A model generated the notes under the pieces. That model searched no databases. It had not been told where the DNA came from and saw only the letters and a list, made by a program, of their open reading frames with translations. A stretch of 64,000 bases of DNA from Methanolobus tindarius DSM 2278 (GTDB lineage Archaea; Halobacteriota; Methanosarcinia; Methanosarcinales; Methanosarcinaceae), in contig NZ_AZAJ01000001.1 of NCBI RefSeq assembly GCF_000504205.1, positions 2,578,879-2,642,878 on the forward strand. The letters are read 5' to 3'. Shown here piece after piece: positions 45,784 through 54,898 of this stretch (positions are counted from its first letter, which is position 1; each line of letters starts with the position of its first letter). Made by a program: the position numbers and the translations under genes.

Positions 45784-48405
45784 TTATTTGTTTTCTTTCC
45801 TGCGTATTAGCATTGCAACAGCAATGAATGCCATTACAGATACAAGAATTCCAGGTCCTGGAATGGAACTCTTTTCAACATCAAAACTTGCTGTAGAACT
45901 GCCAACCTGAACTTCATAGGTTCCAGCTTCCTCTTCAGAGACTATGAATGTCAAAGAAGTTGATTCTCCTGCATCAAGTGAGACACTCTGTGAATCTACA
46001 GTTGTTCCATTGATCATAAGCTCAACATTCTTGTCACCTGTTGCTGTTCCTGTGTTTGTTACATCCACAGTTACAGTGACATCTTCACCTGTCTTCACAA
46101 GTATCGGGCTTACCTGAAGATTTGAGTATGTGAACTTTGCTTCCAGGGCAAGAACCTCAAGATTCAGTTCTGCATCAAGATAACTGGAGGCTGAAGTTTC
46201 AAGTTTGTGCATTCCTGCTTCCTTCACTGTGTAGCTAAGAGTACCGTCTGCACCAGTGCTTCCAATGAGATTGTTATCATAGTAGAGCTGTACATCCTCA
46301 ATGGCGTCACCGCCAATTGCAGTCATAACTGTTATTGTGATGCTGTCTTCTTCTACAACACTCTCAGGTGAAACTTCAATGATTAGCTTCCTTGTAGCGT
46401 CATCCGAAGAGATTACCTCAACTTTTTCACTGGCGGAAACATATCCGTCCTTTTCAGCAGTAACTGTAAAGGTACCTGCAGTTCCAGGAGTGTAAGAAAT
46501 TGTTCCGTCAGTTCCTGTGGTTCCAGCTTCATCGTCACCAAACATTACGGTAGCACCACTTACTGCAGCACCTCTGGATGTAACTTCTATCTCTATTTCT
46601 TCATCTTCTTCTATCACAGATTCGATTTCAATGGAAAGAGATTCTGTTGGTTCAGTGGAAACTTCCACGAAAGGATAGTAGCGTACATCACCTGAATCTG
46701 CTACGTTGAATGCGATATCTCCCATGATATCGATGATGTTTCCTCTTGAGAGTGTAATCGAATCTTCGTTCTTCAGGACAATCTCATCTGATGAGAAACT
46801 TGTAACTTCCATCTCACCGAATTTCTCGTTATCTTCTACTTCTACAAGGTCTTCTGATATCTGGAAGATACCTTCAATAAATACCGCATTTGTTTCGGTA
46901 CCCTGGAATATCTCATCAAAGTGAATAACAATGATTGGTACATCATCTACAGAACCAATGTCTTTCTCATAGACGTAATCATCATCAGAAGATACGATTC
47001 CGGTGTCAACTTCATCTCCGTCCTGCAGGAGATTTATCATTACACTATCACCATTGGTATCAACTTCCACAACAGCAAGCTCATATCCTTCTTCCAGTAT
47101 CAATGAAGAACCGGAATAAAGTGAGGTCTGACTGTCATCGTCAATGAGTACTTTTGAGAGCTTACCATCGGAAAGCAGGCTTACATCATCGGTAAACTCA
47201 TTGTCAGGATATCCGGCAAAATATTTCTCTGCCATGAAACCGACAACCTGGAAGTCTCCCCAGTCGTCATGCTCAAAACTTACGTCAAGTGGTACACTCC
47301 TGTAAACAAGGTCACCATCATCTATTGTCCTTCCACCAAGGTCTTTGATCTCAAGGGATTCGGTTCCAACGCCTTCATCAATGTTGTAGTAGAAACCTTC
47401 AAAGTTCAGTGGAGTCCAGGTAAGTTCTTCATCCTCTGCCACTGTACCCCTGAGTTCGTAGGTTCCCGGGTCGGACATATCAAGTACAGGTCCAAATCTC
47501 AGGGTATTGTCGTCTGCAACAATGAATTTCAGTTTACCCATTATGGTGACTGTGTCCCCTCTTCCTAGTGAAATACCATCAGAGTTCTCCATCGTTATCT
47601 CGTCAGAACTTAAGGTCTGGACTTCCATCTTTCCAAAAGAATCTCCTGATTCGATTTCCACATAGTCTTCAGATATCTGGAAAACTCCCTCAACAAACAC
47701 TGCGTTTGTTTCGGTACCCTGGAAAATGTTGTTAAAGTGTACTGCAATTATTGGAACTTCATCATCAGTGCCAATTTCCTTCTCATATACATAATCGTCA
47801 TCTGCAGATACAATACTTGTATCAATTTCGTCTCCGTCCTGTGAGAGTGTTACCATGACACTGTCACCATTAAGATCGACTTCAACAACTTCAAGCTCAT
47901 ATCCTTCTTCAAGTATGAGTGAGGATCCTGAATAAAGTGAAACTTCATCATCATCGTCAAGCAGTACCTTTGCCAGAATTCCGTCTGATATAAGGCTGAC
48001 ACTGTCATCTGCAAATTCAGTGTCATCGGTGTAGCCTGCAAAGTATCTCTCTGCCATAAATCCGATAACCTGGTATGAACCCCAGTCATCCTGTTCAAAT
48101 TCAGTGTCAATAGGGGTTGTTGCATATTCAAGGTCACCATCTCCAATGCTTCTGTCACTATCGCTGTCAAGTGTGATGGTGAGTGTTTCTGACCCGACAC
48201 CTGAGTCAAGGTCATAGTAGAATCCTGAATAAGTTAGTGCTGTCCATGTATATTCAAGGGAGAGATTTTCATCTGCATCCCATATTCTGTTTCCTGTGCT
48301 GTTATTTGCTGCCACTGCAGTGCTTGTTAATAAAACCACTGCAACCAGCAATAACATAGGCTTAAAAGCCAAGCTCTTTACTGATTTATTTTCCATTTTC
48401 ATCAT
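45784..48405 (-). CDS. S-layer protein with tandem S-layer domains, Ig-like and CARDB domains
   Basis: The 873-residue protein has a signal peptide ending STAVAANNS. Two homologous ~275-residue S-layer domains follow (~37-315 and ~316-590), each with FxxDDWGxxQVxGFMAExYFAGY, SLYSGSSLILEEGYEL and HFxxIFQGTETNAVF; this tandem arrangement is that of the Methanosarcinales S-layer protein. Beyond it, two Ig-like domains (~600-775) and a CARDB-like domain (~785-850) extend the chain. The end is PGPG plus a membrane helix and RRKENK, an archaeosortase-type signal. It is probably the main envelope lattice protein or a close paralogue. GGGGGA precedes the ATG. Confidence 0.93.
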   Translation of the reverse strand: MMKMENKSVKSLAFKPMLLLVAVVLLTSTAVAANNSTGNRIWDADENLSLEYTWTALTYSGFYYDLDSGVGSETLTITLDSDSDRSIGDGDLEYATTPIDTEFEQDDWGSYQVIGFMAERYFAGYTDDTEFADDSVSLISDGILAKVLLDDDDEVSLYSGSSLILEEGYELEVVEVDLNGDSVMVTLSQDGDEIDTSIVSADDDYVYEKEIGTDDEVPIIAVHFNNIFQGTETNAVFVEGVFQISEDYVEIESGDSFGKMEVQTLSSDEITMENSDGISLGRGDTVTIMGKLKFIVADDNTLRFGPVLDMSDPGTYELRGTVAEDEELTWTPLNFEGFYYNIDEGVGTESLEIKDLGGRTIDDGDLVYRSVPLDVSFEHDDWGDFQVVGFMAEKYFAGYPDNEFTDDVSLLSDGKLSKVLIDDDSQTSLYSGSSLILEEGYELAVVEVDTNGDSVMINLLQDGDEVDTGIVSSDDDYVYEKDIGSVDDVPIIVIHFDEIFQGTETNAVFIEGIFQISEDLVEVEDNEKFGEMEVTSFSSDEIVLKNEDSITLSRGNIIDIMGDIAFNVADSGDVRYYPFVEVSTEPTESLSIEIESVIEEDEEIEIEVTSRGAAVSGATVMFGDDEAGTTGTDGTISYTPGTAGTFTVTAEKDGYVSASEKVEVISSDDATRKLIIEVSPESVVEEDSITITVMTAIGGDAIEDVQLYYDNNLIGSTGADGTLSYTVKEAGMHKLETSASSYLDAELNLEVLALEAKFTYSNLQVSPILVKTGEDVTVTVDVTNTGTATGDKNVELMINGTTVDSQSVSLDAGESTSLTFIVSEEEAGTYEVQVGSSTASFDVEKSSIPGPGILVSVMAFIAVAMLIRRKENK

Positions 48406-48614
48406 ATAATTCCCCCTAATTCTGTTTTTTAATAAGGTATATAATTTATTGAGTTTTACCTATATCAAATTACTCCGTAACATTTATCAATTTATTACTG
48501 CGGCATTAAATACAAAACTATATATAAATATATAGGACTATGTAATATGTCTACGAAAAAAGATAGCCTGAGGATTCCTGTACCTCAGGTGATAAAAGAG
48601 TCTGTTTATTGAGA
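48406..48614 (-). promoter_or_regulatory. S-layer promoter and upstream terminator region
   Basis: On the minus strand a TATA box TTTATATATAG lies at about 48519-48530, implying a 5' leader of ~90 nt before the S-layer ATG, in keeping with a strongly expressed gene. The right part of the gap holds the glycogen-operon terminator. Confidence 0.5.
48567..48589 (-). terminator. Hairpin terminator of the glycogen operon
   Basis: CCTGAGG (48567-48573) pairs with CCTCAGG (48583-48589) with a 9-nt loop, 26 nt past the DUF2582 stop; on the minus strand it runs into TATCTTTTTTC. Confidence 0.7.
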
Positions 48615-48827
48615 CTATTTTAATTTTAAAGACCATGAATTTCCATTCTTGGCCATGCAAATCTTGTCTTCTCTTGAAAGCCAGCCAATAGCCATAAATG
48701 TCATTTGCTGGTCATATCCATTTTCCTTGAGGTGGCTTTTCAGGTTTGCCATATTGGATTCTCCGTTCTCCAGCAGCTTGTAAACACAACCTGCTGCCTC
48801 ACCTATACTTAAACACATTTCGTCCAT
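48615..48827 (-). CDS. DUF2582 winged-helix protein
   Basis: The 70-residue protein is a single small winged-helix-like domain (IGEAAGCVYKLLENGESNMANL; FMAIGWLSREDKICMAKNG), matching the DUF2582 family. It lies 12 nt downstream of the GT4 gene at the very end of the glycogen operon. It may be a DNA-binding regulator of the operon, but the family has no established function. Confidence 0.85.
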   Translation of the reverse strand: MDEMCLSIGEAAGCVYKLLENGESNMANLKSHLKENGYDQQMTFMAIGWLSREDKICMAKNGNSWSLKLK

Positions 48828-48839
48828 GATATCACTTCA

Positions 48840-50006
48840 TTATATTTTGCTATAAACGTCAACCGTGTTTCTTGCAATAGTATCCCAGCTGAATTTAGTT
48901 TTCACAAGTTTCTTTCCGTTTGAACCCATGCTGGGTGTTCGTGAATCCAGGCCATCAAGGGCGTAATTAATTCCCCATGCAATTGAGTCGGGGTTCCTGT
49001 AACTCAGGACTCCATTCTGGAAATTATCAACTATTTTTACTGCATCGGTTGCAACAACTGCTTTTGTTGCATCCCAGGATTCAAGAACCACAATTCCGAA
49101 AGGTTCGTTTCTGCTTGGGACACATGTCATGTCACATGCATTAGTCCAGTCTTTGAGAACATCATCCGGTGAATAGCCCAGGAAATGGCATGAATTACCT
49201 ATGTTCAGATCGTTTGCAAGATCCTGACAATATGGTCTCATTTCCCCTTCTCCAATGAATACGAAGTGAGCTCCCCAGTTGTTTCCGTCAAGCACTTTTG
49301 GAATGGCTCTGACCAGCATATCCGGTCCTTTCTGGTAGTGCATCCTGCCGGTGAAAAGTATCACAGGTGCGTAAGGATGTATGCCATAATCCTTTTTTAC
49401 AGAGCCGGCATCAACCTCTTTTTCCATTTTCCCGGGGGAAATGCCATTTGGAATAATTGAAATCTTGTAGTCAGGTATGCTATAAAGATCCTGAACTTCC
49501 CTTTTGAAATTATCAGAAGTAATGATTACCTGTGAGCTATCAAACCCCCCCTGCCATTCCCTGTGGGAAACATCATTGGCTGTCTGAGAGTTTACATGGG
49601 AATTTCCATTTCTTCCCCATTCAGTGCTATGATATGTCATTACATACGGTTTTCCAAGCTCATACTTAATGCGGTTTAACACATTTACAGGATGCCAGTC
49701 ATGGCCGTGGATTACATCAAAATCTCCGAACTCCTTTGAAACCCGGACAAAACGCTCAAACATGGCATCACACATATTGTTCATCTGAGTCAGTATATCT
49801 CCTGATTCGTCAAAACGGCATCTCTGGTAATGAACACCATTTATTTCATCGTAGTCCCGGTACCAGGCACTGCGTGTAAAGATGTGCACTTCATGTCCTA
49901 ATTTAGCAAGCTGCTCTGATAACTCTGTCACATGGGGTGCCAGGCCTCCGACTTTTGCCGAATGGAGACTCTCCCATGAGAACATAGCAATTCTCATTGT
50001 TTCCAT
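48840..50006 (-). CDS. GT4 glycosyltransferase, glycogen-synthase-like (copy 1)
   Basis: The start was set at 50006 (METMRIAMFSWESL); the frame is open 31 codons further, but the paralogue at 60026-61189 and the GTGGGA upstream support this start. The 388-residue GT-B enzyme has the acceptor-side GGLAPHVTELSEQL, HVHDWHPVN-like GHDWHPVNVL, FTGRMHYQKGPDMLV and the nucleotide-sugar motif PSRNEPFGIVVLE. It probably elongates alpha-glucan with ADP- or UDP-glucose. It is closely similar to copy 2. Confidence 0.9.
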   Translation of the reverse strand: METMRIAMFSWESLHSAKVGGLAPHVTELSEQLAKLGHEVHIFTRSAWYRDYDEINGVHYQRCRFDESGDILTQMNNMCDAMFERFVRVSKEFGDFDVIHGHDWHPVNVLNRIKYELGKPYVMTYHSTEWGRNGNSHVNSQTANDVSHREWQGGFDSSQVIITSDNFKREVQDLYSIPDYKISIIPNGISPGKMEKEVDAGSVKKDYGIHPYAPVILFTGRMHYQKGPDMLVRAIPKVLDGNNWGAHFVFIGEGEMRPYCQDLANDLNIGNSCHFLGYSPDDVLKDWTNACDMTCVPSRNEPFGIVVLESWDATKAVVATDAVKIVDNFQNGVLSYRNPDSIAWGINYALDGLDSRTPSMGSNGKKLVKTKFSWDTIARNTVDVYSKI

Positions 50007-50110
50007 AATTCCCACACACTTTTTGTAATAAAACCCAAAATTACGTATTAAAATGAATTTAAACTCTCTTAAACATTGCGTATGGAAGTCAATACACAAT
50101 ATATTTAGTT

Positions 50111-52054
50111 CTATATAGACTCAACATAACAACGTATGATTTCAGCCACACTCCAGGCCTGTGAAACACATCCATTGGGTTTATGAGGCCAGTTACCATC
50201 AAACACCTCAGATATTCCACCAATACAGGCCTCATACTGGTGTTCCTCAATATCTCTGAGCAAATCCCGAAGTTTATCCTTAGTCTCAGTCCTGTCTTTG
50301 TAGACTCTTGCATATGCTGTAATATAAGGTCCAAGTAACCACGGCCAGACAGTTCCATTATGGTAAGCTGCATCCCTCTCTTCAGTAGTTCCCCGGTAAA
50401 AACCAGTATACCTGCTGTCAGCAGGTGACAGTGTCCTCAGTCCAAAAGGAGTAAGAAGTTCTTCAGTAACTATATCCATAATTCCCTTTTCAAGTTCATA
50501 CGGGAGCATAGTATGTGTAAGGGAAACAGCAAAAACCTGATTTGGTCTTATGGAAGCATCTTTCCAGTTCTCACCATGACCTGAAATGCAGTCATAAAGA
50601 CAGTTTTTTTCAATATTATGGAATTTCTCCCTGAAACTTTCAGCCGTGATTCCAGCAGTTGTTCTAAGACCTGATACATCCCTGCCAAGTTTCTCTCCCA
50701 TTTCTGCAGCATAGACAAGTGCGTTATACCAGAGTGCATTAATCTCGCAGGCCTTCCCTTTTCTTGGAGTAACTTCCCAGTTGCCGATTTTTGCATCCAT
50801 CCATGTGAGCTGGCCTGAATGTTCTATCAGTCCGTCATCATCCATCCTGATTTCATAGTCTGTACCCTTGCGGTAATTATCAATAATCTCCATTATAGTC
50901 GGCCAGATTTTCCCGATAAATTCAAGATCCCCGGTATAATCCAGATATTTTCCAGCAGCATGAACAAACCACAAAGAAGCATCTACGGTGTTGTAAACAG
51001 GTGAATCGGCAGGATTTTCAGGGAAAAGATTAGGTATAAGCCCGCGTCTGCAATTGGACGAAAAAGTGGAGAGTATAGACTTTGCATCATCAAAGCGTCC
51101 GGTTACAAGTGTCAGGCCGGGCAATGATATCATGGTATCTCTTCCCCAGTCGCCGAACCAGTGATAACCTGCAATAATGGATCTTGCACCTGTGCTTTTC
51201 CTGTTAACAATAAAAGAGTCGCCTGCAATCAGCAGTTTTTGCAAAAAGCTGTCGTTCTCACCTTTATTTGCAATGTCCCGAATCCTTTTTTCTTCCTTGC
51301 TTATCAATTCCTCAATTGTCTGCAGGTCTGTTTTTTTCAGGCTTTCTGCGGATTCTGTACTTGCAATCACAAAACATGAGCAATGTTTCTCATTAATTTC
51401 GAGTTCAAAATAACCGGGATTAAAATTATCTTCGTGGTAAGGATATCCCCTTGAAATCTCAACTCCATATTCAAAATCATAATACCAGTGTTCATCTGCC
51501 TGGTATCGCAAATCTGATACAAGGCCAAATTGCAGATTCGAAGCCTTAATTAATGTATTGTTTTTTTTAGATTCCTGAGTAAAGAAGATATCAGAAGCCC
51601 TGGTGAGATTATGTATTGACCTGCTGTTAACCAGGGGAAGTATTTTAAAAAAAGCCTGCTTTTTTTTAGGATTTTCAATATCATATTTCACAATTGTAGT
51701 ATTCTCACCATTTAGCATCAGAATACGTTTTCTGATTGTCAGTCCGCCGGCATTGTAAAGAAAATCCGGCATAGTTTTCACACTAAAGCTTTTCAGGTAC
51801 TCATTCCCATTCGGATAAATTGTGCCAGGATACCTGTGAACAGCTAGTTTGTGAACACCATCTTCAGTATATAATTCTTCATCAAGGGATGATAGCAGAA
51901 CAACTCTCTCTACCGGTGGATTCATGGAAGCGACCAGTAGTCCGTGGTACTTTCGTGTATTTGTCCCTATCACAGTGGAAGAAGCATATCCACCAAGGCC
52001 GTTGGTAATTAGCCATTCCTTTGCTGTTCCCTCATGATAATCTGAAAACATCAT
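50111..52054 (-). CDS. Glycogen debranching enzyme (amylo-alpha-1,6-glucosidase type)
   Basis: The 647-residue protein has the archaeal GDE N-terminal domain (WLITNGLGGYASSTVIGTN, RKYHGLLVA) and the (alpha/alpha)6 C-terminal GDE domain with WFGDWGRDTMISLPGL (catalytic Asp region) and TVWPWLLGPYI. It removes alpha-1,6 branches during glycogen breakdown. Its first codons overlap the end of the GH15 gene by 23 nt (20 nt if the second Met is used), so the two are translated together. Confidence 0.95.
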   Translation of the reverse strand: MMFSDYHEGTAKEWLITNGLGGYASSTVIGTNTRKYHGLLVASMNPPVERVVLLSSLDEELYTEDGVHKLAVHRYPGTIYPNGNEYLKSFSVKTMPDFLYNAGGLTIRKRILMLNGENTTIVKYDIENPKKKQAFFKILPLVNSRSIHNLTRASDIFFTQESKKNNTLIKASNLQFGLVSDLRYQADEHWYYDFEYGVEISRGYPYHEDNFNPGYFELEINEKHCSCFVIASTESAESLKKTDLQTIEELISKEEKRIRDIANKGENDSFLQKLLIAGDSFIVNRKSTGARSIIAGYHWFGDWGRDTMISLPGLTLVTGRFDDAKSILSTFSSNCRRGLIPNLFPENPADSPVYNTVDASLWFVHAAGKYLDYTGDLEFIGKIWPTIMEIIDNYRKGTDYEIRMDDDGLIEHSGQLTWMDAKIGNWEVTPRKGKACEINALWYNALVYAAEMGEKLGRDVSGLRTTAGITAESFREKFHNIEKNCLYDCISGHGENWKDASIRPNQVFAVSLTHTMLPYELEKGIMDIVTEELLTPFGLRTLSPADSRYTGFYRGTTEERDAAYHNGTVWPWLLGPYITAYARVYKDRTETKDKLRDLLRDIEEHQYEACIGGISEVFDGNWPHKPNGCVSQAWSVAEIIRCYVESI

Positions 52055-54050
52055 GTGTAAGTCCGGTATTATCTATCTCTTTTGAGCTATTGAGTTTCTT
52101 TTCTATTTTATCAAGCAGGAGAATATTATCAAGCATAAGTGCGCAGCTCCAGCAAAGTGGGATTGCCCACGCCGGACGACCAGAGTACTTGTTGACCTGT
52201 TCCGGCAGCATTCCGGCACTTGTTGTTCCTTTAAGGGACCATTGGATATACTTGAGCGCACCATGAGTGTATTTCCGGTGTTCTTTGTTCTCGACTTCTC
52301 CTGAGTCGGGATCAATAATATATGCCATTTCAAGCATTGCTTTTGAAAGCCAGAGGGTTGTAACTATCCAGGGATTTCCTTCAATGTAATTGTCATTAAC
52401 ATATCTCTTGATGCCAAAATGATCGCTAACGGGAACTCGGAGGTACTTCTCTATGTTCTCCATGATGGATTCTATCATTTTCTTCTCCTGCGGAATTTCA
52501 GGTGAGAGCATTCCGAAAGGAACAAAAGTACCTATTATACTTGCATCGATTGCAGTATCAAGCTGTCCGTTGGTAATTCCTCTGGCAAAGTAACCTTCAT
52601 CAAGCCAGAATCTTTCAATTGTAGTTTTCTTGATGAATTCAGCTCTTTCTGTCCACCTTTCCGCAAGACCGTTTTCATTATAATCCATTGCCATGTTGGC
52701 AGCGCTAAGAAGTCCTGCATAAATTGCAGCATTAGTATAGGTAAAAATACCTGAATGTGATTCCCAGAGGCAAATGCATGGGTCATGAACTCCGTCAGCA
52801 GTTCTTCTCATAAGGTATTCAGCAGCATTTAACACGGTAGCCCATACACTGTCCAGAAACTCTTCTTTTATGGGATGATGGAGTGTGCGGTAGTATCTGT
52901 CCATTGCAAATATGGTGCTGCCTGTCTCGTCTATTTGAGTTGAAAAACTGAAATTTCCCCATGAAGGTGCTTTATTTCCGTCCAGCCAGTAACGCTGGAA
53001 CCATGAGCCATCATGCATCTGTGTTGCTTTACACCATTTGAAAAAGCGAGAGCAGTATTCAGGATACCCTGATTCCAGCAGGGAAGTGACAATTTCCGCA
53101 CTGTCCCTGTTCCAGCAGTAACCATAACCTCCGCTCATTTCGAATTCATGATCGAATTCCGGGGACGCTACAAAAGATCCCCTGTCAGGGTCATTGAGAA
53201 TGCTCAATGTAAGCAATGAACGGTTAAATGCCATTTGAAGGTCCTGCTTGAATTTATCAAAACCGAGATAATCTGGAAGTTCAAGAAATACTTTTTTTGA
53301 AACCCATTTGACCCATTGTTCCTGGGTTTCATTATAGATGTCTGCAAAATTCTCTTTTTGCACCTGTCTCATTTTTCTGTATAAAGTTGGTCTTCTTGAT
53401 GCTCCACCAATGAAAACTGTAAACTCAGCAGTTTTTCCAGGTTCAATATTCAGATCCCAGCCGACAGCACAATTAAGGTTGCCTATGTCTTCGTTGTTCC
53501 TCTGGAGTTCTCCATCTTCCATGTCATACTTTGCATTTGTCCACCATATTGTGTCCATGGCTTTTCCAATCTGCCATTCCTTAAACAAAGGTTCTGAACT
53601 GATTCCTACATAATGACTTTTCCAGTATTGGGCCAGGATTCCGGAATCATAATCACAGAATGAAGAGTTCTTCTTTTTCATTTCCCCGACCTGGAGATTA
53701 GAGTAGTAGAAGAATTTGCCATGTAACCCTCTCTGGGAAGTGATTTTATATTTCCTGACAAGAACCGATAATCGGGGATGAACAAAATCAGTTATATCCA
53801 TTTGCAGCCCGTTTGAATTTTTCATTTCAGTGGTCACAATATTGGTGTTCTCTATGTATTTCTGCTCGGAGGCCCATTCCCGGGAATTGGACCATAGTAA
53901 TTGATTTCCGTCATGAATACACGCCTGTGACTCTTCCACATGTTGGGCAAAATCTTTTCCCGGATAATAAAAACCAAATATCTCTCCTTTTTTACCAATG
54001 GTGACCAGCAGTTTTTCATTCCCGAGGATTGCGTTAGGTTGTCGTATCAA
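52032..54050 (-). CDS. GH15 glucoamylase-like glycoside hydrolase
   Basis: The 672-residue protein has a prokaryotic glucoamylase layout: an N-terminal beta-sandwich (~1-250; MIRQPNAILGNEKLLVTIGK) and an (alpha/alpha)6 barrel with GGYGYCWNRDSAE, QIDETGSTIFAM (acid Glu) and ICLWESHSG (base Glu). It releases glucose from alpha-glucan ends. There is no signal peptide, so it works on internal glycogen or oligosaccharides. It overlaps the V4R gene by 4 nt upstream and the debranching gene downstream. Confidence 0.93.
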   Translation of the reverse strand: MIRQPNAILGNEKLLVTIGKKGEIFGFYYPGKDFAQHVEESQACIHDGNQLLWSNSREWASEQKYIENTNIVTTEMKNSNGLQMDITDFVHPRLSVLVRKYKITSQRGLHGKFFYYSNLQVGEMKKKNSSFCDYDSGILAQYWKSHYVGISSEPLFKEWQIGKAMDTIWWTNAKYDMEDGELQRNNEDIGNLNCAVGWDLNIEPGKTAEFTVFIGGASRRPTLYRKMRQVQKENFADIYNETQEQWVKWVSKKVFLELPDYLGFDKFKQDLQMAFNRSLLTLSILNDPDRGSFVASPEFDHEFEMSGGYGYCWNRDSAEIVTSLLESGYPEYCSRFFKWCKATQMHDGSWFQRYWLDGNKAPSWGNFSFSTQIDETGSTIFAMDRYYRTLHHPIKEEFLDSVWATVLNAAEYLMRRTADGVHDPCICLWESHSGIFTYTNAAIYAGLLSAANMAMDYNENGLAERWTERAEFIKKTTIERFWLDEGYFARGITNGQLDTAIDASIIGTFVPFGMLSPEIPQEKKMIESIMENIEKYLRVPVSDHFGIKRYVNDNYIEGNPWIVTTLWLSKAMLEMAYIIDPDSGEVENKEHRKYTHGALKYIQWSLKGTTSAGMLPEQVNKYSGRPAWAIPLCWSCALMLDNILLLDKIEKKLNSSKEIDNTGLTHDVFRLS

Positions 54051-54856
54051 TGTGACTCTCCCCTAAGTACGTGCTCTATTTTAACACCCGCCGGAGCAGG
54101 AGATATTACATGCTCGCAGATTTCATCGCCCATGCTCTTGCATCTGGATTCCCTGACCTGTACTGTTTTTTTCAGGCATTCTGATATGTATCCCGCAAGG
54201 AATGAACTGATATATATGCATGAAGGGACATCACTGTCCCCGAATTCATCTGCAAGGAAAGAATCTGTCATCCTCACAGTTCCGGTAAGTTCGGAAATAT
54301 TGATTTCATGGTCAATTTTTCCCCAGCCTGCAGCCATGAATAATTCTCCCAGAAGGTCAAGGAAGTTGTCATCATTCATCTCTGTCATCTCCTGCATGTA
54401 TCTGGCAGCTCCGGAACCGTTTCGAATTCCTATCATGGTAAGCAGTCCCTCAGATTGGGGTACCTGTTCATTCATGATGTTGATAATGTCAACAAAAGTT
54501 TTTGCCCTGATAATGACTGCTCTTTTACTCAGCAACTGCAGGGGAAAATCCACTGACTGGATGGCTCTGTTCTTTGAATAGCCCCATTTGACCGAGAGCA
54601 CTACATCCATATTTTCAAGTTCTTGTGCAATACTGTCTATATCTCTTCCTTTTTCAGCCTCAGTGAACATAACATACTTGCCCTTTGTTGGGTCTTCCGA
54701 ACTATCAAGGTAGGCAAATCTAATATCAAGTTCTTTCTCAGCAAAAAAAGAAGTTATATCCGCTTCAGAATGCAATGTGTTCTCATAGGCAATTTTGAAC
54801 CAGACTACGTCCGCTTTCTCATTCACTCTCGAGAACATGTAAAGATCTCTTACCAT
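54047..54856 (-). CDS. ACT-like/V4R-domain protein, possible ligand sensor
   Basis: The 269-residue protein has an ACT-like N-terminal part (~1-95; ADVVWFKIAYENTLHSEADI) and a C-terminal V4R (4-vinyl reductase) domain (~130-265) with the typical RESRCKSMGDEICEHVI end. V4R domains bind small hydrophobic or metal-containing ligands and often act as sensor modules. It overlaps the GH15 start by 4 nt inside the glycogen operon, so it is likely a regulator of the glucan enzymes. No catalytic motif is seen. Confidence 0.8.
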   Translation of the reverse strand: MVRDLYMFSRVNEKADVVWFKIAYENTLHSEADITSFFAEKELDIRFAYLDSSEDPTKGKYVMFTEAEKGRDIDSIAQELENMDVVLSVKWGYSKNRAIQSVDFPLQLLSKRAVIIRAKTFVDIINIMNEQVPQSEGLLTMIGIRNGSGAARYMQEMTEMNDDNFLDLLGELFMAAGWGKIDHEINISELTGTVRMTDSFLADEFGDSDVPSCIYISSFLAGYISECLKKTVQVRESRCKSMGDEICEHVISPAPAGVKIEHVLRGESH

Positions 54857-54898
54857 ACATAAACTCCAGAGAATTATATGACATTACACAATATATTA

